Of a DNA stretch of 64,000 nt, positions 32,040 to 42,689 are shown in pieces (within the stretch, counting starts at the first letter, position 1; each line of letters begins with the position of its first letter). The translations under genes and the position numbers were made by a program. The notes below the pieces were generated by a model. The model had not been told where the DNA came from. It searched no databases and saw only the letters and a program-made list of their open reading frames with translations. The DNA comes from Lunularia cruciata (lineage: Eukaryota > Streptophyta > Marchantiopsida > Lunulariales > Lunulariaceae): NCBI GenBank assembly GCA_948567375.1, contig OX419760.1, forward strand, positions 56,792,001-56,856,000. The letters run 5' to 3'.

Positions 32040-33706
32040 TCCAAGCACTATTACTATTCTCTAGGTATACGCAATGGCTTCAAAAATAATGCAAGGATCT
32101 TGTCCCATTACCTCTTGGTGAATTTGCTCTTTTAAACCCCATTTGCAATTGTCAAGAGCTTTTGCTGGACTTATATCAGATATCATGAGTTGTAGATCAA
32201 GAAATGCCTCCATGTACTCTTGTATATTGTTCTTCTGCTTCAACTCCATAGTCGAGTTTGAGCTATCTGCACAAAATCCACAGATTAGAAATTCTTCAAT
32301 AGCTCTTCTTGCATTGTTGTCCATATGATCTCTCTTCCTTTTGTCAACAATGATTGTACCATGTGAGGGCTTTATTGATTAGGTACCCACATCCAAACAC
32401 ACATGTGAAATGATTGGTGATAGAAGTTGTGAATAATCAAAAGTATTGATTCACTTCTTGAAATCTAGTTTTCCACTACTCCAATAGAGTGTTGTCCCTT
32501 GTAAGGCTTGATGTTGCATGTCTTCTTCATCCATAGTGACAATGTGACATCATTGTTGATGAAGGTTGATGTCATTGGTATAAGTGACTCTCTAGGTACC
32601 TCAACTATTATTATTGAGTTTTGGGATGATTTTCCTTCTTGCATTATATGATCATTCATGAAGGTACATACTTGAATTTGCAATACCTCTAGTATCATCT
32701 TGATCTCCCAAAACTTGTTCAACATCCACTACATTCCTTGCATAAGATCTTGCAACTGTGGCTCCATGATTTGTACACACGGCAAATGCTCAATCATTAC
32801 TTCTTACTTCAATAGAGTGTTAATACGATCACTCAAGAAGGAGCACAAATGGTTGGGACTACCATTGGGACCTCAGAGGCGATCACTTGTTGACAATATT
32901 ACTCACTAAAATTGTGGACTATGAAATCCCTAAATATCATTTTTGGTTTATCTATATAACGGATTTCTACTTGAGTATTGAAAGGAAGAGGATTTTGGTA
33001 TATTCAGATCCATTGCATCAAAATAGAATGTAGATTGTCAAATCCCACTCTATATCATATATCACACTATAGGTAGAATTACCAAGTTTGATGAATTCAT
33101 TACTATATCCATGAACTCTACTCCAAAATGATAAACAAGATATACTCTCAATTGCTCACACTAGATGTACATAATCTTGATGTGGAAAAAAATTCAAGAA
33201 TGGAAAGAGAAGTGCAAGAAATTGTCTTCCAAGGGCATCCTATCTTGTCCTCTCTCTAAAACATCCCCAATCTATCAATTGCACTATGTTTTCTCTCGTT
33301 GAAATTACTTAGTCTCAATAGTCCGTGTTCCTCCAATAGGGTTGATCCACTCTCTTGCATTAGAACACCTACTATGATATCATTGTAATGTTTTGAGGAT
33401 AGGAGAATCTAAGAGAAAACAAGGCTTCATCCCACAATACTCCGATGCCCCAAAGGAACACCTTGTCTTTATTATATAGCAAAGAGGATCCACTCAAAGG
33501 GAGCTTCACCCTTGGATCAAATATATGGATTGGTGATATATTAGCAAGTTCCACCCTTAGATTAGTTGTATAGATTGGTGATATGTCTATCTTGTCCTAT
33601 TTGGTTGGTCCAACAAGTTTAGCCAAAGAGAATCTTTGGGAATCTTTCTATGGGAATTCAAGATAACATGCATGAGGTACCATTGGAAAACTCTAAATGA
33701 GACAAA
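32040..33706 (-). mobile_element. Ty3/gypsy-1 fragment, third copy (LTR, leader and part of gag)
   Basis: On the minus strand: a partial LTR (33706-33384), a mutated primer binding site (33383-33372), the leader with counterparts of both micro-ORFs (about 33250-32815), and gag to 32061. Gag at 32324-32061 reads E-E-F-L-I-C-G-F and A-L-D-N-C-K-W-G-L-K-E-Q-I, matching copy 1b. The LTR is cut at about 33706 and gag ends at about 32040, so both ends are truncated. This copy preserves the gag part that copy 1a has lost. Confidence 0.82.
33384..33706 (-). repeat. Partial gypsy-1 LTR
   Basis: Begins 'tgtaatgttttgagg' on the plus strand, corresponding to 2176 onward in copy 1a, and follows that LTR to about 33706 ('ggtaccattggaaa' corresponds to 2466-2480). 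The outer half with the tandem units is missing. Confidence 0.8.
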
Positions 33707-34644
33707 AAGAGATGGACCAAGATGATGAGATGTCATGAGCAAAAGACTTCCAAGGAGAACCAAAAGGCTTAGCATAAGCACAAAAGATTAAAGAACCTAC
33801 CCATACTATCAATATAAAGAAGAACAAAGGGAAGTCTTTAGCATCTTCTAAGAAAGAAGAAGTAGGATCAAGGAAGAAGCACCTACCAATAGTTGCATTG
33901 ATGCCTCTTTCCAAGTTGGTCATCAACACGGTGGGATCAATGCTAGAATTGATGGAGCAACTACTTTCATCATATAGGTTGTTGCATAGAGAAATCACAT
34001 ATTATAGCACATTGATTGGGTTCATCTACCAAAACATGCAAGGAGTACATTGAGAGAAGGCAAAGGTGTGGGGGAATTGGCCAAGTTCAGAATAGAGTAT
34101 GTAGGTAAAGTAGAACATAATAACAACTTGGCATAAGAGGTGGCCAAATTGAGAGAAGAAGAAGAAGCAATGGCAAGGAAGTATGAAAAAGAGTTGAAGA
34201 AGTGGTAGGACAAAGATAAGACATATTGTCAAGAAGAAGCCAAGTGCCAACAAGAGTTTGACAAGCAATTGAAGACTCTAGAGTAGGAGATTGATGCTTT
34301 GCAAGGAGAGGGTCAAGAAGACAAAGGTAGCAATAGTCACCATAAAGATGCAACATCAAGAAGAGCAAAGAATTGTCAAAGTACAAGTCAAAAAGCTCAT
34401 CACAAAGCTTAAAGAGAAGGAAAAAGAACAAGAGAGAGACAATGAGGCAATTTGCAATGAAGTATTGGCAAAACTGCAAGAGATCTACACGTAGTTGGAC
34501 AAAGAGAAGACCACCAACCTCTTGATACATATGGAGTCTACTTAAGATCAATTGGTCAAACTTGATGAGGAGAGTTTAGGAGCAAACCCAATGGATCAAG
34601 TTGAGGGAGTTAAAGCCCAAGTGCACACCTTGGAAGCTAAGGTC
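33707..34644 (+). pseudogene. Coiled-coil ORF relic, left part (split by element A)
   Basis: Plus-strand frames with scattered stops encode long charged helices: L-R-E-E-E-E-A-M-A-R-K-Y-E-K-E-L-K-K-W near 34150, Q-Q-E-F-D-K-Q-L-K-T-L-E near 34250, and K-L-I-T-K-L-K-E-K-E-K-E-Q-E-R-D near 34400. The last frame (34552 onward) runs into element A at 34644. Beyond the element, the frame at 42435-42670 continues in phase. The family is not recognised; a gag-like or structural coiled-coil protein is possible. At least four in-frame stops are present. Confidence 0.5.
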
Positions 34645-35090
34645 TATGTTGTGCATATATACATTGCTGCACAACATACATCATTGTCAACATCATACAC
34701 TATAGAAGCACAACTCACACATAAGTCATACATAGGCTCTAAAGTGCCACAATAATCAGATTGTTTACCACTCTCAACTCAACTCAACTCAGATCAGTAC
34801 TTGATCTGTCACTCTATAAATTGCTAACAACTAGGCACTGATTACAATCAAGCCACACCCACTCTAGCTAAGAGAATCCAGGTGACGCTTGCCGGCCTCT
34901 ATCCACCATAGCCAAGAATTGGAAGGCTCAACATCAAGGAAGTGAGCTCTCTGGAGCTGCACTTTGAAAGTATACCCCTTGGACTTGAGCTAGGTCTGAA
35001 CCCTAATGGTCCCACTGACGGCACACTCGATGGTGGAAATGGTGCAAAGTGACGGTGTGCCTCACCATGAAGTCACTACCCCAAGATAGT
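34645..35090 (-). repeat. 3' LTR portion of element A
   Basis: About 445 bases matching the LTR of copy B (54278-54710) and, from 34755, the LTR at 42014-42434. It stops at about 35090 inside the LTR, where internal sequence ('agatagtccatcactaagacatc', cf. 56500-56520) begins. This records the deletion of the LTR start, the PHD finger and integrase. Confidence 0.75.
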
Positions 35091-35159
35091 CCATCACTAA
35101 GACATCATCATGAATGTCTTGCTGAACTGTACCAATATCTACATCACGGTTCACCACTC

Positions 35160-35663
35160 TAGGTCTGTGAACAACCGTGAAATCATACTCCTATAAAATC
35201 AGAGCCTATTGTGCAAGCTTCCTTGAAAGCTTGTTGGACTCCATCAACCACTTCAGTGGCTGATGATTAATGATGAGAGTGAAGAGGTTACCAAATAGGT
35301 AACATCGGAAATGTACTACTGCCCAAACTGCTACCAAGCACTCTCCCTCATATGAACTATACTTCACCTCCACTGAATTGTTGGAGCGACTAGCATAGGC
35401 CACCACAAACTCCTTCCCTCATCATCATGTTAAGTGAGCATTGCTCCAAGCCCCAACATACTCCAATCAATATGAACCTGAAATGGTTGTCCTCTGATTG
35501 GTCTCCTCAAAATAAGAGCAGATGTCAACCTCTCCTTGAGCTCTATAAAACCTCTCTCCTGCTCATCTCCCCAACACCACTCCTGTGTTAGCTTGGTCAG
35601 CTTTGTCAAGGCCTTGGCAATGGCACTAAATCCTCTAACATAGCGGCAATAGAAGTTTGCCAA
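35160..35663 (-). pseudogene. RNase H domain of element A
   Basis: Frames 35663-35430 and 35406-35206 encode the Ty3 connection and RNase H region: A-N-F-Y-C-R-Y-V-R-G-F-S-A-I-A near the start, F-Q-V-H-I-D-W-S-M-L-G-L-G-A (the first catalytic aspartate of the usual D-A-S replaced in context by D-W-S), then V-A-Y-A-S-R-S, E-C-L-V-A-V-W-A and L-K-W-L. A frameshift lies at about 35420 between the two frames. The same region is in one frame in copy B (57333-56830). Confidence 0.82.
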
Positions 35664-36560
35664 CCCAAAGAATTCTCACACTCTACTCATATCCATAGGC
35701 CAAGGAATACGTGCAATAGCCTCCACCTTGGTTTGCTGAACACCAAGTCCTACGGGGTAGATAGTGTGACCTAAATACTCAACTTGCTTGTGGAAGGACC
35801 TACACTTTCCAAGATGTAATTTGAGTCCATGAGATCTCAACCTCTCAAACACCTCCAACAACTATCTCTCATGCTCCTCCACAATAGTGCTATAGACCAA
35901 AATGTCATCAATATAGCACAGAGCAAAATCCAATCTAGCTAGGATCCTATCCATGACCCTTTGGAACTCAGCAGGAGCGTTCTTTAATCCAAATGGTAGG
36001 AAACTCCACTGATATAACACATCCTTGCCATGAGGATCAATTGCCCAAAATGCTATCTTGGACTTATCCTCTTCCCTGATTGGCAATTGATGATATCCCA
36101 CTCAAAGATCCAAAGTACTAAAGACCTTTGCATGCCCAATTGCATCAAAAATCTCCTCCGGTGTAGGCATGGCATACCGATCAACCTTGGTCTATCGGTT
36201 GATAGGACGGTAATCTCCACACATTTGCTTATCTGTGTAGTTGCCATGCATATCCTTCTTGGTAGGCATCACTATTGCTGATGCATACTCTCCATGTGAA
36301 ATCTCTACCAAACCAACCTCAAAAAGGTCACTACTCCGGCTCTGAATCAATGTACTCTCCATCTCACTATAGTGATAAGGATGTTGGAAACTGGTGTGTC
36401 GCTAGTCCGCTCAATCTGTATACCAAGTCCCTTCAGAGCACCCAAATCCTTCATGTTGAAGGAAAAACAACTCGTGTGGCTCCTCAAGAACCTCCAAACC
36501 CTCTATCTTTCCTCTCCAGTAAGCTTGGGTCCAAGATCTGGCTCCAAGTATCCTTTGTAA
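35664..36560 (-). pseudogene. Reverse transcriptase of element A
   Basis: The palm domain is clear: F-L-P-F-G-L-K-N-A-P-A-E-F-Q-R-V-M-D, then L-C-Y-I-D-D-I-L-V-Y-S (YIDD at about 35915-35904) and V-E-Y-L-G-H-T-I in the connection (35861-35676). The N-terminal fingers (about 36560-36110) are spread over two frames with stops. It copies element RNA into DNA. The catalytic motif is intact, yet stops at 36102 and 35862 break the frame. Confidence 0.85.
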
Positions 36561-36904
36561 CTGTAGTAGGAGTGAAAGACGTATTGACTGGCTGCTACAT
36601 TGGGCCCTTGGGAGAAATAGTGTCATGCACCCAACCACTAGAGGTCCCAACCTCTGTGTGGAAAACTCTCTCCACTTTGGTTGCAAGCTCCACATGTCCT
36701 CTAGTTGCATCCCAAGTGGACCAAGGGTGTAATCCAAGTAGCCCACGCTCACCTGGATGGACTCCAAGTAGACCACTCTCCCTAGTAGCTACTGGCTGTG
36801 TCCCTAGAATACCATGCACACTCGGTCCATTGCTCCCAACATGTGCCTGAATTGTCTTGATAGGCACAGGGCTCACAAGTGTCTGAGTGGTGATTCCTAT
36901 CAAT

Positions 36905-38003
36905 TACATCCTATGCTGCTCTACCAAGCCAAGGCTCACAATCTAGGTCAAACAGTTTAGGTCCATAGCCTGACCTAACACTTGACGCTTGGATGCTTTT
37001 GACACTATTGGAACAACAATAATACCGGTGTGAAAACCTATCGCCCGCTCTCTCTCATCAACGTTGGGCTCCACCAATTGCTATAACTATGGGTCCCAAA
37101 CAAATCATGGTCCTTCCTCTCGAAAAGCATGAGAGCCTGGGAAACTCATGAGTGTGGGATATGCGGCTCTAGGTTGTCCAACTAGGTTCACCACTGCCAT
37201 AGGTGACCTATCAGCCACTATCACTATCTGAGACTGACACCCAACATCCAAGATATCATCAACAATGATGTGGTCAAGTCGCTAAATCCCATCATAAGCA
37301 CTATAGAACCTCTCTTGGTAAGAAGTTTGTCCACCAAAGATGACGATGATGAGCCCGTGATCCCACTCTGGCTGCATCTAACAATACAACAGGTCCCATC
37401 CAAGAATGGACCTGATTGTACTTGCCACCACTCTGGTGCAAGAATCACCCATCAAAGAACATTCTCCAAAAGGTAAGCTGGAGAAACGGACTAATGAACC
37501 TAGAGATGTCGTAGTATCCGTAACATCTCCCAAAACACACCAGAATGAGGATCCTGAAGACCCAAACCTCTACTAGCACGTGTATGTCCCTGACATGGCC
37601 ATCCAGAAATCACCAAGTGAATAGGCCCATGTCTCTCCAGATCATGCACCCTCAATAAGGAAATGTCTATTGGTAAGGCCTTCTGGTAACCTTTGATTAC
37701 TGACATCAATAATAACTCTAGATATTGATAGGCCAAGTGTGCCACATGATGTAGAGAGACTTGCCTAACAATCTCATCTCTCTCTACATACAAGTACCTT
37801 TGTACTCGTATACTTGCCTGTAATACTGTAGCTAGTCTGGTGCTAATCCCACCAAACAACTCCAATAGACATATCTCCTCTATAGGATACTGCCAAGCAA
37901 TGAGTGTGATATCCAGAGGTGTCAAAGTAATCGACTCTGGAGGCTCATACTCACACTCATCTTCTAATGGTACAAAGGGTCCACTCCTAGCCTGCTGCAC
38001 CAA
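36905..38003 (-). pseudogene. C5 cytosine-DNA methyltransferase domain carried by element A
   Basis: The 37500-38003 frame contains motif I (L-L-E-L-F-G-G-I-S-T-R-L-A, S-adenosylmethionine binding; about 37870) and motif IV (I-S-G-W-P-C-Q-G-H-T-R-A-S-R-G; catalytic Cys codon at 37595-37593). After a stop at about 37499, the next frames give motif VI (L-L-E-N-V, about 37470), a Trp/Arg-rich target-recognition part and, near 36990-36955, a motif X-like L-G-Q-A-M-D-L-N preceded by D-E-R-E-R-A-I-G-F. This is the order of a normal, non-permuted C5 methyltransferase. It transfers a methyl group to carbon 5 of cytosine in DNA. It lies between protease and reverse transcriptase in the element's pol. 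A frame-1 shift beside motif VI and several stops inactivate it. In copy B the same region has L-E-L-F-S-G-I-S-T-G-L-A. Confidence 0.88.
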
Positions 38004-38015
38004 TTGATATGCATG

Positions 38016-38650
38016 CTATTGCAATGCTTCATCTGAACTCCACAATGGAACATCCAAGGTGGATGGAACAATCCACCTTGTACTCCAAATCCGAGTGATC
38101 TCCTTTGCTATTGGAGTATCCTCTGCATGGGCATTCCCCTCCAACAAGTCACCAGGCCAAGTAATTGCACCACTAAAAGCTAAAACTGATGCTGCCATGG
38201 TCCGGAATTGTAGTGAGCCAAGACTACCACTACTAAAGCGTAATGGAAGGCGACATACCCATCCCTCACCAGACAACCAACCTGGTCTATAGGAGACTAT
38301 CTCCTCCCAATAGTCAATATTGAAACCCATGGGGTATAACACTACTCCCCCAATTAGCACATCATATGACTCAGCTATTGTCGTAATAGCTTGAGGTCTC
38401 ACCACCGAGCTATTAGTTGGATGACCAGGCTAAACCTGGACAACAAGCTCCCCATGTGTGATATATTGTCTCAAACCACCACCTAGAGATGTTTGGATTT
38501 GAAATGGACACCTCTCCACATTGGTCTTCTGTAACTCCAGACCAACAACTACAGCCTTCCCCAACATAAAGGGCTACGCACTAGAGTCTAACAAAACTCT
38601 ATGTGGTGTATAGACCTTCTCTAAAGGTCCCACCAAAAGGAAAATCCCCT
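38016..38650 (-). pseudogene. Aspartic protease region of element A
   Basis: On the minus strand the sequence reads V-Y-T-P-H-R-V-L-L-D-S-S-A (about 38600-38570), a retropepsin active site with S in place of the usual G. In copy B the same place reads G-V-L-L-D-S-G-A-Q-L-L-M-L (60165-60127). A frame from 38405 to 38016 follows, with Y-D-V-L-I-G-G-V-V-L-Y-P-M-G-F. Stops at about 38650, 38575 and 38430 interrupt it. Confidence 0.72.
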
Positions 38651-40719
38651 CTAGTTATCCAATATGACAACACCGAGTGTGAGCCTTGCTCTCTCAAAGG
38701 CCGGTCTAGCTGGCAACTCCTCTAGTCTAGCCGCTGCTGTTTGCCATAAACCACTGGTCGCTGAACGGATCCCATGCTCCTCAACCAAGTTAGCTCCTCT
38801 ATCAACCACCTCTAGTAGTAGGAGCTGCATCATCCTTACTCTCACAAAGTGTGGCAGCCAACCGGAACACTATGTAGGGTCAACTCCTAATGTAAACATG
38901 TCACTGGCCAAAAATAAAGGATACCACATAATCAACTAGACTTAGTTTGTGTAGAAATAGATGGCTGACTAGTAGGTAGTCCATCATGCACTCCATCACC
39001 ACCTACCACACTTGCACTAGGACATCTAGGAGCCATGGATGTTGTTTGCAATGCCTCAAATAGTGTGAAAGATTGGGGAAGTGTGACCTGTCTCCCAACC
39101 TCTCCTCTTTGTGGGTCCAACTCACTGATGCTCCTCTAGGCTCTAGAGCATGTACTGCACTCTTAGTCATTGCTGCACATGCATCCACCTGTGCTACTCT
39201 ACACATGAAGTCCAAAGCATCTCTATCACCAGCATATGAGGTGGAAGCCTTAGCACCCGAATCTGATCTTCTTTGAGCAATGGCCATACTAGCCAATCTT
39301 TGCTCCAATTGCTCAATCCGAGTAGCCATAGCTGTATGAGAAGTACGGACAAGTATTGCACTCCTACTAGGTGTAGATCCTCTACCACCTTCTCCTCCAT
39401 GAACTGGAGCTCCTCTACTACCTACCATAACAGCCCTACCACTCTGTAACTCCGAGTGTAGGTCTAAACACTAGTCACTAGTGTGACCAAATCTGTGGCA
39501 ATGCTCACACTGCCTCTGTGCTGGCTGTTATGCACCCGAGGTATCAGGTCCATTGCCTTGAGTACACTCTCTTTGATGGTGAGGTCCACCACAAGTCCAA
39601 CAAGCAACACCACCACTCATTGGCTACTGCTGACCCAAAAATGAAGGTAAGGGTCTAACTCCACTAGGCCCTCCACTCGCTCCATAGGATCTAGGCTGTC
39701 TACCCTATCCTCAAAAACCAATTGGGCGTGGTGCACTCTTGAAGAAGTAACAACTGTGGATGAGGTCTCCCTACCAAGTCCAGATGTCACCACCCTCTCC
39801 TCCATCATGTTGAGCTCAATACGCTCAGCCAAACCAAAGACCATTGCCAAAGTAGGCAAAGTAGCCTGTAACAATGTAACATCACAAACTCTACATCGCA
39901 ACTCCATATCTAATATCCCACACCAAAACTGGACTATCTGGGCCTTAATAACTTCCTGAGTGAAACTGATCAGCCGCCTCATGCAAGTGTATGCCTCGTG
40001 TAGGCTCTCTCCAGCCTTCCACTGGAACTCATGCAAGCTCCTCAGCTTGTCAGTCTGCACTCCTTGGTGGTTTTGCCTCAAACACTAGAAGAACTCCACC
40101 ATGGAGTTAAACCCCGATACCACACCACCTCTTGTAGCGGTACCTCCACTCGTAGTAGCACTATCTCCAGCTAGTGCACCTCCACTAGCTCCACTAACAC
40201 TACTCGAGCTAGGACTCGTAGGTACAGCCAATCTACTCCTGGCCACCAAACCTGAAGTGATAGAGACATAGTTTGGAGATCAATATTGTCTCCATAACTT
40301 GATCTCCTCTAAATAAGCTCTCCTGAACTCATGGTATTCATCCATTGACAGACCCTCCAGATGTTGAAACAACCCCTTCCATGCCAGGATGGGTATAAAA
40401 AAAGTTAGGTTCCGCATCTGCTGCACATCACACCAACTATCAAACTCTTGGATGAAGTCATCCAACTCAATGGTACCCACTGTACCAGAGTAACACCTAG
40501 GACCTTTGGAGGCCCCATAAATCTCACCCATATCCCACAACAACGGTGCGGACACACCAAGTGCACTCTAAACTGAATCAACTCTTATGTCAACTCCAAC
40601 TCAGAGTCAATATCCTCCCTCACTAGGACCTAAGATACATGTTGATATTGAGTACCACTCCAAGTAAACCCACTGCGTATTGTAGGGCTATGTCCTCTAG
40701 AATCCCCAAAGAACTCCAT
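38651..40719 (-). pseudogene. gag of element A with two zinc knuckles
   Basis: Starts at ATG 40719 (M-E-F-F-G-D-S-R-G-H-S), with a capsid-like part (40555-40280: F-I-Q-E-F-D-S-W-C-D-V-Q-Q-M-R) and further capsid sequence (40081-39617: L-H-E-F-Q-W-K-A-G-E-S-L-H-E-A-Y). Two CCHC knuckles follow at about 39600-39565 (C-W-T-C-G-G-P-H-H-Q-R-E-C) and 39510-39470 (C-E-H-C-H-R-F-G-H-T-S-D-stop-C). A 141-codon frame (39428-39003) holds a coiled coil (I-E-Q-L-E-Q-R-L-A-S-M-A-I-A-Q-R). Stops at about 40615, 39545 and 39475 inactivate it. Confidence 0.75.
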
Positions 40720-42013
40720 CGTGACAAAGTAATTGCAACCGCAAACTGCAACAACAAACCGGAACTACAAAATGCAACCGCAAGTCGCAACCGCAAGTAC
40801 CCCACCGAGTGCCAACACCAACTAAGCATCACCCACTAATGTAACTCTAACCGAGATAACTACACTAGGAGAAAGGGCAACCTGTAACCTACCATCACAA
40901 CATGCACTCTCACGATTTGCAGATCATCACTTCCTACCTCACCGGAGAGAAACAAAGATAGTTTGATTGGTCTTCACTCTAGCCTCACTATTGAGAGCAC
41001 ACCAAAGCACCAACGCTCAAAAGTCAAGGCACTTCACACAGACGTGGTGCACAAATAGGAAGTAGAGAATGGAGGGGGTCCAATCACAAGAAATCTAAAT
41101 AAAAACCTTCCATCTCATAAAACAACACGGGATTGACTCTGCCACCATTTGGTTTGACATAAGAGAAGTTTGTATCTAAGTCCTAAGCTACCAGGATCAC
41201 CAAGAATGGGATCAAACTGCATCTCCTAGCCAAAACTACATGTGTATAGATAACAAGTGCACAATCACTAGGACAACAAGTGAGGGTGGACCAATTGGCT
41301 AGGGCACTAGTATAGGAACAAGAGATCAGGGAGTCAAACCCTATTGTGCACAATCTAGCAGGAAAGGCAAATTTTTCCAACCAATGACCAAGATCTACTC
41401 TAAACTAGCTAGCCTCACGTTAGCAAGCTGGCCCTTCTAGGCCTTCATAGCCCACAGCCCTATGCCTCAAAATGCCAAATGAGGCCTTTCTTCTTGCCAC
41501 TTCAAACCTCCTCCAAAATTTGGTGAAACTACTCCAAACTTGCAAAAGTCCCCCAAACTAGAAAAACTCCTCCAAATCTGGCCAAAATCTGACATAAAAT
41601 CCAGCCAAAATTTGATGTAAACCCTAAAGTTGGCTGACCGTCGAATCCCTTGCTAACTCTTCACTTGAGCCAAATTGAAAACATGGGTTTCTTCAAATCA
41701 CAAATTCACAAGAATAGCTTCCCAACTCCACCTTCAATTTTCTGAGCACAACTCTCAACAAATTGGTCCTGCCTTCACCTCCTGAGCTCAAAATCACAAC
41801 CAATGATCAAAATTTGCTCCTTCTGTGCTCAAAAATTGGCCAGTGCTTCTGCACATCATGTGCCTTATTGCCAAATCTCCATCAAGCAATGAGCTTCTGC
41901 ACACTTGGGAAAAATTGAACTTCAATCGAGCTACCAACGATCCACTGAGCTTGGAGATACCACCAACACTCAAAGTTCTTGCACCCAATTTCCCCCTAAT
42001 TTCACTTCTCTAA
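40720..42013 (-). other. Leader (or inner LTR part) of element A
   Basis: No coding domain is present. A candidate primer binding site TGGTGGCAGAGT is at 41147-41136 on the minus strand, in a context 'aaccaaa-TGGTGGCAGAGT'. If it is real, the 5' LTR would extend from 42434 to about 41150 (about 1.28 kb) rather than end at 42014, and the 3' LTRs here are incomplete. The boundary cannot be settled within this window. Confidence 0.5.
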
Positions 42014-42434
42014 TGTAATCAGATTTTTTACCACTCTCAACTCAACTTAACTCAGATCAGTACTTGATCTGTCACTCTATAAACTGTCAACAACTGGGCA
42101 CTAATTATAGTCAAGCCACACCTACTCTAGCTAAGAGAATCCATGTGACGCTCGCCAGCCTCTGTCCACCATAGCCAGGAACTTGAAGGCTCAACATCAG
42201 AGAAGTGAGCTCTTTGGAGCTGCACTTTGAAAGTATACCCCCTGGACTTGAGCTAGGTCTGAACCCTAATGGTCCCATTGACGGTGCAAAGTGACGGTGG
42301 GCCCTACTGTGAAGTCAATACCCAAACATGAAATCTGACCGACGGAAAGTAGTCTCTGAGAAACTGCTGAAATAACTCTAACTTCTATCACTACAATTCC
42401 AGTGTCCAAGCAACCTAGATGCGACACTACAAAT
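42014..42434 (-). repeat. 5' LTR sequence of element A
   Basis: Begins TGTCATGCC on the minus strand and reaches GATTACA at 42014. It matches 54380-54833 (copy B) and 34755-35090. Compared with copy B it lacks the last ~103 bases of that LTR. The outer boundary (42434) is supported by the resumption of the coiled-coil frame. Confidence 0.8.
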
Positions 42435-42670
42435 GGCATGACATCTACATTGACAAGCAACTCAATCAACTTGCAAAGCAATTGAAGGAGCACATGACAA
42501 GGAAGTTCCAAGAATCAGCCACTATCATGTGCATGATGTTAGGAGATTACAAGAGCAAGGTAAAGTTGATCATTAAACTTTGTAGAGGCAAAGCAATTTC
42601 CTTACCTCTAGACTCAATGACAAAGGGAGTTCTAGACAAATGGAAAATGATAGAAAAAGACCATGTATAG
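42435..42670 (+). pseudogene. Coiled-coil ORF relic, right part
   Basis: Directly after element A, the plus-strand frame reads H-I/D-I-Y-I-D-K-Q-L-N-Q-L-A-K-Q-L-K-E-H-M and ends M-T-K-G-V-L-D-K-W-K-M-I-E-K-D-H-V-stop. Its phase fits the left part (34552-34644) when the element and one TCTA copy are ignored. This is the C-terminus of the interrupted ORF. Confidence 0.5.
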
Positions 42671-42689
42671 AAACACCTTTGGCCTAGAA

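Larger units (their letters stand above)
34645..42434 (-). mobile_element. Ty3/gypsy element with DNA methyltransferase, copy A
   Basis: A 7.8-kb minus-strand element in the order: LTR-type sequence (42434-42014), leader, gag with two zinc knuckles (from ATG 40719), protease, cytosine-5 DNA methyltransferase (about 38003-36905), reverse transcriptase with Y-I-D-D, RNase H, then an abrupt join to 3' LTR sequence (35090-34645). Integrase and the PHD finger, present in copy B (56370-55091), are missing: the sequence passes from the RNase H tail straight into mid-LTR. It interrupts a coiled-coil frame, with TCTA at both junctions as probable target duplication. Stops and frameshifts are many, but the methyltransferase core stays open for 167 codons. 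Confidence 0.85.

Noticed and set aside
36275-36850. 191-codon plus-strand frame
   Set aside because: It is the antisense shadow of the linker between methyltransferase and reverse transcriptase in element A; the same antisense frame recurs at 58006-58269 opposite copy B.
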